A stretch of 64,000 bases of DNA from an uncultured Coriobacteriaceae bacterium (GTDB lineage: Bacteria; Actinomycetota; Coriobacteriia; Coriobacteriales; Atopobiaceae): NCBI GenBank assembly GCA_902801175.1, contig CADCHF010000008.1:1-64000 (forward strand). The letters run 5' to 3'. The notes under the pieces were generated by a model. That model had not been told where the DNA came from. It ran no database searches and saw nothing but the letters and a program-made list of their open reading frames with translations. This document shows, in pieces, positions 27,001-35,761 of this stretch; position 1 is the first letter of the stretch; every line of letters begins with the position of its first letter. The position numbers and the translations under genes are program-made.

Positions 27001-27594
27001 GACGAGTACGAGCGCCTCAAGGAACGCTCTGACTACATCGACGAGCAGGTGGCGGACCTCGAGCGCGCCCGTGGCGCCCTCGCCAAGATCACGGCGGCCA
27101 TCGAGCGCAAGATGCGCCGGCAGTTCCTGGTGATCTTTGACGCGGTCAACGCCAACTTCTCCGAGGTGTTCTCCATGCTCTTCCCGGGCGGACAGGCGCA
27201 CCTCGAGATGACCGACCCCGACCATCTCGATGAGACCGGAGTCGAGATCGTGGCGCAGCCTCGCGGCAAGCGCCTGCAAAAGATGATGCTCATGAGCGGT
27301 GGCGAGAAGAGTCTCACCGCACTTGCCCTGCTCTTTGCGGTATACAAGACACGTACGGTTCCGTTCTACGTGTTTGACGAGGTTGAGGCCGCCCTTGACG
27401 ACTCCAACCTCTCCAAGCTGCTCGATGCCATCGAGCAGCTCAAGGACACGACCCAACTCATCGTGATCAGCCACCAGCGCCGCACGATGGAGCAGGCCGA
27501 CGTCCTCTATGGCGTGTCGATGCAGGCCGACGGCGTGAGCCACGTGGTGAGCCAGCGCCTCGACCGTGCGACCGGAAAGGTGGTGGATGCCTGA
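24052..27594 (+). CDS. smc: Chromosome partition protein SMC
   Basis: A 1180-residue SMC ATPase that condenses and segregates the chromosome. The N-terminal head has MYLKSLTLKGFKSFADRT and Walker A GPNGSGKSN. A long coiled coil follows from about residue 165, a globular hinge at about 510-650, and a second coiled coil. The C-terminal head has the ABC signature LMSGGEKSL and Walker B VPFYVFDEVEAALDD. The length is normal. The ATG at 24052 lies 3 bases after the rnc stop and the gene overlaps ftsY by one base. No scpA or scpB is in the window. Confidence 0.98.
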   Translation: MYLKSLTLKGFKSFADRTHMVFDPGLTVVVGPNGSGKSNVSDSILWVLGEQSAKQLRGQAMEDVIFSGSSARKAVGLAEVTLVLDNSDHTLPIDFTEVAITRRMYRSGESEYLINNAPSRLMDITDILHDSGLGKDTHSIISQGKLDSILSSRPEERRSLIEEAAGISKHRRRKERSERKLKSMQENLVRAKDIQREIGRQLRPLERQVDKARRHRDLTERLGELSATLAVDDLRLLQANHARLTARGNEAEAAVELAQYRADEKERELEKLQSLLEQKGLFVGDLGEQRRRMQDVLSRMESDMRLLEEKGRNMVARLSEMRATLSNSEKQRNDAAAEHEKVQAQLAEARLKASDLSDRVRDLQRESKQATELRRQLGNRYAQLTNEQRQSQRKADQETLAYAKLEDQISNAKLEDEMFESRLAQIAETLATAEEALADGQKRRDALADKLSEAERASREAEDAIRSAQEALRDARKDEQSSREKLSKARATLSALEGVDEQSENASGLTASLAASDAGIELVECRLADLIEVPQELDELVERLLGDDLAALVVDGQQDAERLANVAVGMGKASGRATIVQLGESGAAPADGAPGTPLLERIGCDERAKGLLQALLGDIRLVESAGEAIKAHAELPHLTYVTSEGVTVLPDGRVVVGVEVGAERGALERKRRIRALHDGMEELEKAHGAAEDALADAERKLADARDESARTKGEVARLRGEHSSVTSEIGRLEAQRSQASSEQAQVAKRRANASQKAADARPLIEQHRKAARDAEKHAADLGRQLEEISSERSRASKAESDAQARVADARLDLATTMERRTNLERREHDLSRTLADLERRRTTAERSARSLEVLRLRVDPLYDRYEAIHTRAVEWAELLRDRSRLAEADSDSLKQTIGDARQAVSQANTQLQAAKDASNEVKVEMGRLEVQVENAINAIVSLGYVLDEALTLPEPEDRAAMEAEVEKLKCQLASIGPVNEVAMDEYERLKERSDYIDEQVADLERARGALAKITAAIERKMRRQFLVIFDAVNANFSEVFSMLFPGGQAHLEMTDPDHLDETGVEIVAQPRGKRLQKMMLMSGGEKSLTALALLFAVYKTRTVPFYVFDEVEAALDDSNLSKLLDAIEQLKDTTQLIVISHQRRTMEQADVLYGVSMQADGVSHVVSQRLDRATGKVVDA

Positions 27595-28499
27595 TGGCCC
27601 TGTTCGATAACCTACGCAAGGGGCTCGCACGCTCGCGCGAGGCCATTTCCGAGATCTTCTACATGGGCGGCGAGGTCGACGAGGAGTTTTGGGAGAACCT
27701 CGAAGACACGCTGGTCATGGGCGACATGGGCGCCGAGGTTGCCATGCAGGTGACCGACGACCTTCGCGAGCAGGCCGCCCGCGAGAACCTCCGCACGGCA
27801 CCGCAGCTGCGCGAGGCCTTGGCCCAGCGCCTGGCGCAGGTGTTTCCCCGTGCCGAGCGCGATCCGTTCAAGAGCCTGCCGCACTGCGTCCTTTTTGTTG
27901 GCATCAATGGTGCCGGCAAGACCACCACGGTGGGCAAGCTTGCGAGCGCGGCCAACGAGCTTGGCATTCATTGCCTGATTGGTGGGGCCGACACCTTCCG
28001 TGCCGCAGCCATTGAGCAGCTGCAGGTGTGGGGCGAGCGCGCTGGCGTTGAGGTCGTGACCCGCGAGCGTGGGGGAGACCCGGCGAGCGTGTGCTACGAC
28101 GTGCTCGAGCGCGCGGAGAAGCAGGGCACCGAGCTGGTGCTCATCGACACCGCAGGCCGTCTTCACACCAGCCCCGAGCTCATGCGCGAGCTGGCCAAGG
28201 TGGTCAACGTGTCGCGCAAGCGTGCGAGCATGCCGGTCACGGTCGTTCTCGTGATCGATGCCACCACGGGCCAGAACGGCCTCAACCAGGCACGCGAGTT
28301 CAACGAGGCACTCGACATCGACGGCCTCATCGTGACCAAGCTCGACGGCACCGCCAAGGGTGGCATTGCCGTGGGCATCAGCCACGAGCTCAATCTGCCC
28401 ATCTACCGCATTGGTGTGGGCGAGTCCAAAGAGGACCTGCAGAGATTTGACGCGCTGGAGTTTTGCCGCGCGCTTGTGGGAGAGACCGAAGGGATTTAA
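27594..28499 (+). CDS. ftsY: Signal recognition particle receptor FtsY
   Basis: A 301-residue SRP-GTPase at the membrane that receives ribosome-SRP complexes. It has only a short N-terminal segment (no long acidic A domain), then the N domain, G1 GINGAGKTTTVGKLA, DTFRAAA, G3 DTAGRLHTS, G4 TKLDGTAKGG and a C-terminal GVGESKEDLQRFD. The ATG at 27594 shares one base with the smc stop (TGATG), giving coupled translation. ffh follows at 28503. The rnc-smc-ftsY-ffh order joins RNA processing, chromosome condensation and protein targeting as in many Gram-positives. Confidence 0.98.
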   Translation: MALFDNLRKGLARSREAISEIFYMGGEVDEEFWENLEDTLVMGDMGAEVAMQVTDDLREQAARENLRTAPQLREALAQRLAQVFPRAERDPFKSLPHCVLFVGINGAGKTTTVGKLASAANELGIHCLIGGADTFRAAAIEQLQVWGERAGVEVVTRERGGDPASVCYDVLERAEKQGTELVLIDTAGRLHTSPELMRELAKVVNVSRKRASMPVTVVLVIDATTGQNGLNQAREFNEALDIDGLIVTKLDGTAKGGIAVGISHELNLPIYRIGVGESKEDLQRFDALEFCRALVGETEGI

Positions 28500-28502
28500 A
28501 GC

Positions 28503-29921
28503 ATGGCAGTTTTCAGCAGCCTTTCCGACCGGCTTCAAGATACCTTTGACAAGCTTCGTGGCAAGGGTCGCCTGACTGAGGACGACATCAACTCGGCTAT
28601 GCGCGAGATTCGCATGGCGCTGCTCGAGGCAGACGTCAACTATCGCGTGGTGAGGGGCTTTGTCTCGGCATGCAAGGAAAAGTGCATGACCGCCGACGTG
28701 CTCGACTCGCTCACACCTGCGCAAAACGTTGTGCGCATCGTGCTGGATCAGCTCACGCAGCTCTTGGGTTCCACCGAGGCAACCCTGCAGCTTGCCCAGA
28801 ACCGCACGCCCAACGTGATCATGCTCGTTGGCCTTCAGGGCTCTGGTAAGACAACCGCGGCTGCCAAGCTCGCCTACATGCTCAAGAAGCAGAAGCACAG
28901 CCCGCTTCTGGCTGCCTGCGACACCCACCGTCCGGCTGCAGCCGACCAGCTCGCCACCCTTGGCGGCGAGATTGGCGTGCCGGTCTATCGTGGCGATGGC
29001 AAGGACGCTGTCAAGGTTGCCGCGGAGTCCATCGACGAGGCAATCGCGCATCTCAATGACATCGTGATCGTCGACACGGCAGGCCGTCTGCAGATCGACG
29101 AGGAGATGATGAACGAGGCCGTTGCCATCAAGGAGGCGGTCAAGCCCGACCAGGTGCTCATGGTTGTTGACGCCATGACCGGTCAGGACATCGTCAACGT
29201 GGTGAGCGAGTTTGCCGCGCGCACCGACTTTGACGGCGTGATCATGTCCAAGCTCGACGGTGACGCCCGTGGCGGCGGCGCCCTCTCGGTGCGCGAGGTT
29301 ACCGGCAAGCCCATCATGTTTGCCTCGATGGGCGAGAAGCCCGACTCGCTCGAGGTCTTTAGCCCCGACCGCATGGCCAAGCGCATCCTTGGCATGGGCG
29401 ACGTGGTTGGCATCATCGAGCAGGCCGAGAAGATTGCCGATGAGCAGTCGATCGCCGATGCCGAGCGCATCCTTCGCCAGGGCTTCACAATGGACGACAT
29501 GCTTGCCCAGATGCAGCAGATCCGCAAGATGGGCGGCCTCAACAAGATCATTGGCATGCTGCCCGGTGGCGACCGCGCCATCTCAAAGAGCGGTGCCGAC
29601 ATCGACGAGAAGCAGATCGTGCGCATCGAGGCTATGATTCACTCCATGACCAAGGAGGAGCGCCTCAACCCCAAGAAGATCAACGGCCAGCGCCGCAAGC
29701 GCATTGCCGCTGGCTCTGGTCGCTCGGTGCAGGAGGTCAACCAGCTCCTCAAGCAGTGGTCCGAGATGAACAAGATGATGGGCAAGATGCGTCAGATGGC
29801 CAATGGCTTCCAGACTGGCGGAAAGAACAACCGTAAGGCCCGTCGCCAGTTCTCCCAGATGATGCGCAACATGGGCGGCCAAGGCGGAATGGGCGGCAAC
29901 ATGGGCGGATTCCCGTTCTAG
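28503..29921 (+). CDS. ffh: Signal recognition particle protein Ffh
   Basis: A 472-residue SRP54-type GTPase that binds SRP RNA and signal peptides. The NG domain has G1 GLQGSGKTTAAAKLA, DTHRPAA, DTAGRLQIDEEMM and SKLDGDARGGGALS. The M domain contains GFTMDDMLAQMQQIRKMGG and the methionine-rich tail, ending GGQGGMGGNMGG. The start is the ATG at 28503, 3 bases after the ftsY stop. It is probably the last gene of the long operon; the perfect palindrome at 29940 lies 18 bases beyond the stop. Confidence 0.98.
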   Translation: MAVFSSLSDRLQDTFDKLRGKGRLTEDDINSAMREIRMALLEADVNYRVVRGFVSACKEKCMTADVLDSLTPAQNVVRIVLDQLTQLLGSTEATLQLAQNRTPNVIMLVGLQGSGKTTAAAKLAYMLKKQKHSPLLAACDTHRPAAADQLATLGGEIGVPVYRGDGKDAVKVAAESIDEAIAHLNDIVIVDTAGRLQIDEEMMNEAVAIKEAVKPDQVLMVVDAMTGQDIVNVVSEFAARTDFDGVIMSKLDGDARGGGALSVREVTGKPIMFASMGEKPDSLEVFSPDRMAKRILGMGDVVGIIEQAEKIADEQSIADAERILRQGFTMDDMLAQMQQIRKMGGLNKIIGMLPGGDRAISKSGADIDEKQIVRIEAMIHSMTKEERLNPKKINGQRRKRIAAGSGRSVQEVNQLLKQWSEMNKMMGKMRQMANGFQTGGKNNRKARRQFSQMMRNMGGQGGMGGNMGGFPF

Positions 29922-29939
29922 ACTCGGTTTGACCTGACC

Positions 29940-30026
29940 GCGAGGGCCCCGTACTCTCTCTGGAAACGTCCTCGCCGCGCATGGCGCGGCTGCGGGATGC
30001 TTCCTACGAGAGTACGGGGCCCTCGC
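29940..30026. repeat. 87-base extended palindrome directly after ffh
   Basis: A perfect 19-bp outer stem, GCGAGGGCCCCGTACTCTC (29940-29958) with its exact complement at 30008-30026, encloses an imperfect middle stem (ggaaacgtcc / gggatgcttcc) and a perfect inner stem, GCCGCGC-atg-GCGCGGC (29974-29990). No T-run follows. It could be a U-less terminator for the ffh operon, a structured small RNA, or a palindromic mobile repeat. It does not match SRP RNA. Confidence 0.85.
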
Positions 30027-30104
30027 CCGTCTACCGCGCTAGACGTGAGCCCGCGCTGTTGTCGCCCATGCCTTGGACCCACCCTGTAACTGACGGCCGG
30101 TAGG

Positions 30105-30264
30105 GGTGTGTCATGGGGACTTATAATTTGACACACTCGGAAATCGTTCGTCCTGATGTCAGCCGCTCTTGAAGGCTCAACTAGCTTTTGCGGCTTGACT
30201 GAGTGTGTCAAATTATACGTCCCCATGACACACCAACCAAGACATTTGTCCTCCTGACACACCC
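30105..30264. repeat. Interspersed palindromic repeat (BIME-like), copy 3
   Basis: Arms at 30105-30138 and 30200-30233 are near-perfect complements (one change: acttataatt in the left arm). The core reads tcggaaatcgttcgtcctgatgtcagccgctcttgaagg, in the same orientation as copy 1. A decayed half (cctcctgacacacccc) ends at about 30264. It lies between the convergent ffh and SpoU methyltransferase genes. Confidence 0.88.
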
Positions 30265-30317
30265 CTGGATGAGCTGGGTATGGAGCGCGGAGGGGCCTCC
30301 CACGGGTCCATTTGAGC

Positions 30318-31157
30318 TTACTGCGGACGGAGCTCCCAGAAGGCTATGGCGGCTGCAGCGGCAACGTTGAGGGAGTCTACCTCGTTAGACATGGGGATGA
30401 TTACGCTGGAGTCGCAGGCGTTGATGGTCTTCTCCTTAAGGCCCCAGCCTTCGGTGCCCAAGAAAAGGGCCAGCTTCTCGTGCTCCTTGAGCGAGGGGTC
30501 GTTGATGGGGACGGCGTTGTCGCTCAGGGCAAGCGCGGCACAGTGGAAGCCCTGGCTTCGCAGAAGCTCGCAGGTGGAATACGGCCACGGGTGCGGGTTG
30601 TAGTGCGAGTCCGGCAAATCGGTCGCCCGTGCCCAAGGCACCTTGAGAACGCAGCCCATTGAGACGCGGATGGCGCGACGGCTGTAGGGGTCAGCGCAAT
30701 CGGGGGAGAGAAGCAGCGCATCGATTCCAAGGGCCGCTGCCGAGCGGAAGATGGCTCCCATGTTGGTGACGTCCACCAGGCCCTCGAGCACGGCAACGCG
30801 GCGTGCACCCAGGAGCACGTCCTTTGGCATCTGGGTCACAGGGCGCCCAAACGCACACAGGTAGCCACGCGTCACCTTGAACCCTACAACCTGCGACATC
30901 ACCTCGCGCGAGGCCACGTAAACTGGCGTCTTGGGCGGGAACTTGTCGAGGATGGGCTGCATGGACTCGAGGTGACGCTCGTCGAGTAGCATCGAGATGG
31001 GCACATGTCCCAGCTCAAGAGCCGTCTCGATAACAAAGCGCGACTCCACAATCATCACGCCGAGGCCATCCTCCTGCCTTCGCAGCTGGTGGTCAGTGAG
31101 ACGCGTGAACACATCGATGCGCGGGTCCCGAAAATCATCAATGCGGATAATTCTCAT
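30318..31157 (-). CDS. SpoU/TrmH-family RNA 2'-O-methyltransferase
   Basis: A 279-residue SPOUT methyltransferase. The three SpoU motifs are clear: NMGAIFRSAAALG (motif 1), LFLGTEGWGL (motif 2) and IPMSNEVDSLNVAAAAAI (motif 3, forming the knotted SAM site). The N-terminal 100 residues look like the substrate-binding domain seen in TrmH/RlmB relatives. The target nucleotide cannot be told from sequence. The start is the ATG at 31157; the ribosome site is weak. It is single on the minus strand, divergent from the L,D-transpeptidase gene, with about 110 bases between their starts. Confidence 0.92.
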   Translation of the reverse strand: MRIIRIDDFRDPRIDVFTRLTDHQLRRQEDGLGVMIVESRFVIETALELGHVPISMLLDERHLESMQPILDKFPPKTPVYVASREVMSQVVGFKVTRGYLCAFGRPVTQMPKDVLLGARRVAVLEGLVDVTNMGAIFRSAAALGIDALLLSPDCADPYSRRAIRVSMGCVLKVPWARATDLPDSHYNPHPWPYSTCELLRSQGFHCAALALSDNAVPINDPSLKEHEKLALFLGTEGWGLKEKTINACDSSVIIPMSNEVDSLNVAAAAAIAFWELRPQ

Positions 31158-31268
31158 AATGGCTCAATCTCGTTTCAATCCCTTTGAAGTGGGGTACTAT
31201 ATCCACCTAACAACACTCCCGTAGCTTCTACGCAGTACAGCATACGACAGAACCGCGAGGTAGCACGC

Positions 31269-33035
31269 GTGACACAGCATGATTTTGACGCCGGCCACGA
31301 GGCCGAGCTTGACAGCCTGATGGCTGAGATCAATCGAACTGTCAACGGCGAGCCGGTTGAGCCAGAGCCGGAAGAAACGTCAACCCCGACGACCGATGAT
31401 CCTTCACCCCAGACGACCGATGAGTCTGAGGCGGCACAGGCGCCCGAGGCGAGCGCTCCGGTCTTTGCCGACGCGGAGCCCGAGGGCCCTGTGGACACGA
31501 CGGCCATGTGGCAGCCCGATCCCAACGAGCCAGTGACCTTTGCCATCCCGGCGGGTGCGGCTGTGCCCGAGGTTGCCACCGGGTCCACATGGGAGCCCGA
31601 GCCCGAGCAAAAGCCGCGCAAAAAGTGGCCGACGCTCGTTTTGGCGCTCTTGGTGCTGCTCGCTGGCGCGTACATCGCAGGTGCGGTTGCGTTCATGCAG
31701 TGCTTCATGCCGAAGACCTCGCTCAACGGTACCGACGTGTCGCTCAAGACGATCTCTGACGTGGCCAAGCTCAATGCCGACTCGGCCAACGAGTTCTCCT
31801 TTGCTGTCACGGGCGATGGCGTGGACCTTAACATCTCTGCTGCAGACATCAAGGCCGCCTATGATGGGGAGTCGTTTGCCAGGTCCGCTATTGCCCAGCA
31901 GAAGCCTTGGCTTTGGCCGTTTGAGATTCTCTCTGAGCACAAGCTCGAGATTGAGAACAAGCTCAGCTATGACGCGGCACGCCTTGAGGACATCGTTGGC
32001 TCTGCCGTCGATGCCACCAACAAGGATGCCACGGAGCCCAAGGACGCAAGCGTTGCCTACAACAAGGACAGCAAGCGCTATGAGGTGGTGCCCGAGGTCT
32101 TGGGCAGCAGCGTCAAGAAGGCCGAGGCAATCGCACAGGTCCGCGACGCTCTTAACGCTGGCGAGACTTCCACTGAGCTTGGGGACGACCTGCTCGAGAA
32201 GCCAAAGATCCTCTCGACCGACGAGAAGCTCACGGGTGCGGTGAGCAAGGCAAACTCCTATCTCGACGCCACTCAGGAGCTCGTGTACAAAGACGAGGTC
32301 GTTGCGAGCGTTGACGAGGAGAGGCTCCAGGAGTGGGTCAGCATGTCCGACGATCTCGAAGTGAGCTTTGACAAGGAGGCCTGCACAAAGTGGGCTCGCG
32401 GCGAGCTCTCGGAGAAGCTCGACAGCTATGGCTCCACGCGCACCTACACGCGTCCCGACGGCCCGACAATCGAGGTCTCGGGCGGCACGTATGGCTGGAT
32501 CATTGACGGCGGTCAGGTTGCCGAAGACATCGCCAAGAACGTAGAGGCGGGCACAGCGGGCAAGGTTGAGCTGAGCTTTAAGCAGGAGGCCGAGAGGTGG
32601 AACCCCGGCGGCCAGGACTGGGGCGACAAGTTCATGGACGTCGACCTGTCCGAGCAGCATGTGCGCTACTTCGTCGATGGCGAGTACATCTGGGAGAGCG
32701 ACTGCGTGAGCGGCGGCCTTGACAACAAGGGCGAGATGCACAGCACGCCCACGGGCGTCTATGCCATCAACTCAAACAAGCGCAGCGGCAACGTCAAGCT
32801 CACGGGTAAGACCGACCCGGTGACCCTCGAGCCCGAGTACATCAGCTACGTTGACTGGTGGATGCCCTTCATCGACGACTCCGTGGCCTTCCATGACGCG
32901 GACTGGCGCAGCTCCTTTGGTGGCGAGATCTATCTCTCCAACGGCAGCCACGGTTGCGTGAACCTCCCGGTTGACAAGGCGGCTGAGCTCTATGGGATTC
33001 TTGAGGTTGGAACGCCGGTAGTGGTCCACGACTAA
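31269..33035 (+). CDS. Membrane-anchored L,D-transpeptidase (YkuD)
   Basis: A 588-residue cell-wall enzyme. Residues 1-117 are acidic and Pro/Thr-rich and should be cytoplasmic. One membrane segment follows, around WPTLVLALLVLLAGAYIAGA (about 119-138). The outer part has a putative peptidoglycan-binding (PG_binding_4-like) region at about 150-430 and a C-terminal YkuD domain with catalytic SHGCVN (His561, Cys563). Such enzymes form 3-3 cross-links or anchor proteins to peptidoglycan. The start is a GTG at 31269, with GAGGT 7 bases upstream. It is divergent from the SpoU gene and followed, after a palindrome, by ftsH. Confidence 0.93.
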   Translation: MTQHDFDAGHEAELDSLMAEINRTVNGEPVEPEPEETSTPTTDDPSPQTTDESEAAQAPEASAPVFADAEPEGPVDTTAMWQPDPNEPVTFAIPAGAAVPEVATGSTWEPEPEQKPRKKWPTLVLALLVLLAGAYIAGAVAFMQCFMPKTSLNGTDVSLKTISDVAKLNADSANEFSFAVTGDGVDLNISAADIKAAYDGESFARSAIAQQKPWLWPFEILSEHKLEIENKLSYDAARLEDIVGSAVDATNKDATEPKDASVAYNKDSKRYEVVPEVLGSSVKKAEAIAQVRDALNAGETSTELGDDLLEKPKILSTDEKLTGAVSKANSYLDATQELVYKDEVVASVDEERLQEWVSMSDDLEVSFDKEACTKWARGELSEKLDSYGSTRTYTRPDGPTIEVSGGTYGWIIDGGQVAEDIAKNVEAGTAGKVELSFKQEAERWNPGGQDWGDKFMDVDLSEQHVRYFVDGEYIWESDCVSGGLDNKGEMHSTPTGVYAINSNKRSGNVKLTGKTDPVTLEPEYISYVDWWMPFIDDSVAFHDADWRSSFGGEIYLSNGSHGCVNLPVDKAAELYGILEVGTPVVVHD

Positions 33036-33095
33036 CGTTGTGAGTCACCATTAGGTCAAAGACCTGCTACATCACAACTTGTGCACAATTCAGAG

Positions 33096-33130
33096 ATACC
33101 CATTCGTAGCAAGTGTCTACGAATGGGTAT
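33096..33130. repeat. Perfect 14-bp inverted repeat between the L,D-transpeptidase gene and ftsH
   Basis: ATACCCATTCGTAG (33096-33109) is exactly complementary to CTACGAATGGGTAT (33117-33130), around a 7-base loop. No T-run follows. It lies about 49 bases before the ftsH start, so it could be a leader hairpin or operator of ftsH. Confidence 0.7.
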
Positions 33131-33178
33131 GTTCATAGGAACCGTGTCTGGCCGAAAGGCCTTGCTAAGGAGTAACGA

Positions 33179-35071
33179 ATGGATATGAACGAACACAAGC
33201 GCAGGCAGTCGCTCATCGTCTATGCCATCATCGGCATTGCGCTGGGCATCGCGCTGCGGACGATGCTCTATCCCAGCATCGTCAACCAGCAGGTCAAGGA
33301 GGTGTCGTACAGCAAGTTCCTCTCGATGGTCGACGATGGCCAGGTGGAGGAAGTCGAGCTGACGACCGGCGACAACACCATCAAGTTCACGACGGGCGAG
33401 GGCTCAGACGTTCAGGTCTACAAGACCACGCAGTTCCCCAACGACCCAACGCTGGTTGAGCGCCTTGAGGACAAGGACGTGGACTTCTCGGCAAAGATTC
33501 CCGACGAGTCGGGCGAGCTCTGGCTGTACCTGCTCATCAACCTCATGCCGCTGATCATCTTCATTGGCGGTGGCTGGCTGCTCAACCGTCGCATGCGCAA
33601 GCAGATGGGTGACGACAACAACATGAGCTTTGGTGGCGGCTTTGGCCTGGGAGGCGGTCTTGGTCGCTCTGGCGCCAAGGAGGTCAAGGGCGAGGATACC
33701 GGCGTTACCTTTAAGGACGTCGCTGGCCAGGACGAGGCCAAGGAGTCGCTCGCCGAGATCGTGGGCTTCCTCAAGAACCCTGATCGCTATGCCGAGATTG
33801 GTGCAAAGCTGCCTCACGGCGCCCTTTTGGTAGGCCCTCCGGGAACGGGTAAGACCCTGCTTGCCAAGGCTGTTGCTGGCGAGGCTGGCGTTCCCTTCTT
33901 CTCTATCAGCGGCTCCGAGTTTGTAGAGATGTTCGTGGGTCGCGGCGCTGCCAAGGTGCGTGACCTCTTCAAGCAGGCCAACGAGAAGGCGCCCTGCATC
34001 GTATTCATCGACGAGATCGACGCTGTGGGTAAGAAGCGTGACGCGGGTCTTACCACCAACGACGAGCGCGAGCAGACCCTCAACCAGCTGCTTTCCGAGA
34101 TGGACGGCTTTGACAACCACAAGGGCATCGTCGTGCTCGCGGCAACCAACCGCCCTGACTCGCTCGATCAGGCACTGCTTCGTCCAGGCCGCTTTGACAG
34201 GCGCATCCCGGTGGAGCTGCCCGACGTGACGGGTCGCGAGGCCATCCTCAAGCTGCATGCCAATGACGTGAAGATGGAGGGTACCGTCGACTTTGGCGCC
34301 ATCGCACGCCAGACCCCGGGTGCCAGCGGCGCCGACCTCGCCAACATGATCAACGAGGCAGCCCTTCGTGCGGTTCGCATGGGTCGCAACCGTGTGACGC
34401 AGACCGACATCCTCGAGAGCGTCGACGTGGTCATTGCAGGCGAAAAGAAGAAGTCCACCGTGCTTTCCGAGCACGAGAAGGAAGTCGTGAGCTACCATGA
34501 GACCGGCCACGCCATTGTTGCCGCCGTGCAGGATGGCAAGAAGCCCGTGTCCAAGATCACGATTGTCCCGCGTACCGGTGGCGCCCTTGGCTTCACGATG
34601 CAGACCGAGGAGGACGAGCACTATCTCACCACGCGCGAGGAGTACAAGCAGCAGATCGCGGTGCTCTGCGGTGGCCGTGCGGCCGAGGAGCTCATCTTTG
34701 GTCAGATGACCTCAGGCGCGGCCAACGACATCGAGCGCGCGACAAAGATTGCCCGCGCGATGGTCACTCAGCTTGGCATGTCCGACCGCTTTGGCATGAT
34801 GGCGCTGGGCGAGACCCAGAACCGCTACCTGGGCGGCGGCACTGCGCTCACGTGCTCCGAGGGCACGGCGCAGCAGATCGATGCCGAGGTGCAGGCGCTC
34901 GTGGAGGAGGGACATCAGACCGCTCTCAACACGCTGCGCGCCAACCGCTTCAAGCTGCACGAGATCGCTCACTACCTGCAGCGCAAGGAGACTATCACCG
35001 GCGAGGAGTTCATGAACATCCTCACGCGCGACGACGGCTTTGCCCCTAGGATGCCTCAGCCGCAGGAGTAA
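33179..35071 (+). CDS. ftsH: ATP-dependent zinc metalloprotease FtsH
   Basis: A 630-residue membrane-bound AAA+ protease that degrades misassembled membrane proteins. A first membrane segment ([21 protein letters not shown]) near residues 9-29 and a second ([21 protein letters not shown]) near 117-137 flank the outer domain. Then come a glycine-rich linker, Walker [26 protein letters not shown], the second region of homology [20 protein letters not shown], and the zinc site HETGHA. The ATG at 33179 follows AAGGAG. It is transcribed alone between a hairpin and a terminator. Confidence 0.98.
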   Translation: MDMNEHKRRQSLIVYAIIGIALGIALRTMLYPSIVNQQVKEVSYSKFLSMVDDGQVEEVELTTGDNTIKFTTGEGSDVQVYKTTQFPNDPTLVERLEDKDVDFSAKIPDESGELWLYLLINLMPLIIFIGGGWLLNRRMRKQMGDDNNMSFGGGFGLGGGLGRSGAKEVKGEDTGVTFKDVAGQDEAKESLAEIVGFLKNPDRYAEIGAKLPHGALLVGPPGTGKTLLAKAVAGEAGVPFFSISGSEFVEMFVGRGAAKVRDLFKQANEKAPCIVFIDEIDAVGKKRDAGLTTNDEREQTLNQLLSEMDGFDNHKGIVVLAATNRPDSLDQALLRPGRFDRRIPVELPDVTGREAILKLHANDVKMEGTVDFGAIARQTPGASGADLANMINEAALRAVRMGRNRVTQTDILESVDVVIAGEKKKSTVLSEHEKEVVSYHETGHAIVAAVQDGKKPVSKITIVPRTGGALGFTMQTEEDEHYLTTREEYKQQIAVLCGGRAAEELIFGQMTSGAANDIERATKIARAMVTQLGMSDRFGMMALGETQNRYLGGGTALTCSEGTAQQIDAEVQALVEEGHQTALNTLRANRFKLHEIAHYLQRKETITGEEFMNILTRDDGFAPRMPQPQE

Positions 35072-35104
35072 CGGTTCTCACTGATTGCGGATAGTAAAGA
35101 ACAG

Positions 35105-35140
35105 GAGCGCTTCCTCATTAACGGGAAGCGCTCTTTCTTT
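35105..35140 (+). terminator. Rho-independent terminator of ftsH
   Basis: GAGCGCTTCC (35105-35114) pairs with GGAAGCGCTC (35124-35133), followed by TTTCTTT. Confidence 0.9.
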
Positions 35141-35180
35141 ACGCCTGTCCCGTCCCCAACGGATGAGCTGCTGGCGTGGG

Positions 35181-35729
35181 TTACTCAGTGTCGATGCGCG
35201 AGAAGCCCCAGGTGCTCCATTCCCACACGGTATCCTCACCGCGCAGGGTCATAAGGTGAACGTGGGAATCCTCGTCGACAGACATCGAGGTGATTCTTGC
35301 ATCAAGGTCACCGCCCATCCAAAACGGCACGAGCTCGCCGTCCTTGGCGGTGTAGACGTATAGGTGCTGCGCAAAATGCGGATGCCAGCCGTCCTCCCAG
35401 ATTGCCCGAGACGTGCCGTCTGCGCCGCGTTTCCAGAGTGCCATAAGCAGCTCGTTAGTCCCGTTGCCGTCGAGGTCGGCCGTCGCAACCGAGAAGACCT
35501 TCCAGTCCGTGGGAGTCTCAAAGGTAACGTCGCCCTCAACGCTTACCCTGCGGCGGCTCAGCTCGACTAGCTCCTTTGCGCCGTCGCTGTCCAGGTCCGC
35601 AGAAATGCTGCTCTCGCTCCACTCGGTCCAACGAGGCAAGAACAGTCCTGCATCCCATGCGAAGAAGAGGGCCAGCGCAGCAAGCGCGCCCAACAGAGCG
35701 CACGCAGCCATGAGGGCATGCGTGCGCAC
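35181..35729 (-). CDS. Membrane-anchored FG-GAP/VCBS-like protein of unknown function
   Basis: About 182 residues. An N-terminal hydrophobic segment (MAACALLGALAALALFFAWD) anchors an outer domain with two Asp/Asn-Gly calcium-loop-like repeats: SADLDSDGAKELVEL and ATADLDGNGTNELLMAL, resembling FG-GAP/VCBS units. The rest is Trp-rich (WEDGWHPHF, DTVWEWSTWGF). I do not recognise a named family. The start is uncertain: the GTG at 35729 is chosen because it lies 32 bases after the DUF3160 stop; an ATG at 35711 or TTG at 35759 are alternatives. It is probably co-transcribed with the DUF3160 gene upstream and may act with it at the cell surface. Confidence 0.65.
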   Translation of the reverse strand: MRTHALMAACALLGALAALALFFAWDAGLFLPRWTEWSESSISADLDSDGAKELVELSRRRVSVEGDVTFETPTDWKVFSVATADLDGNGTNELLMALWKRGADGTSRAIWEDGWHPHFAQHLYVYTAKDGELVPFWMGGDLDARITSMSVDEDSHVHLMTLRGEDTVWEWSTWGFSRIDTE

Positions 35730-35761
35730 TTGGTGTCTGTTGGCATATGCCGACGTCAAAG

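Noticed and set aside
29940-30026. SRP RNA gene next to ffh
   Set aside because: The palindrome lacks the conserved SRP RNA apical loop and asymmetric loop text (no GGAAG..AGCAG arrangement); it is a near-perfect hairpin instead.
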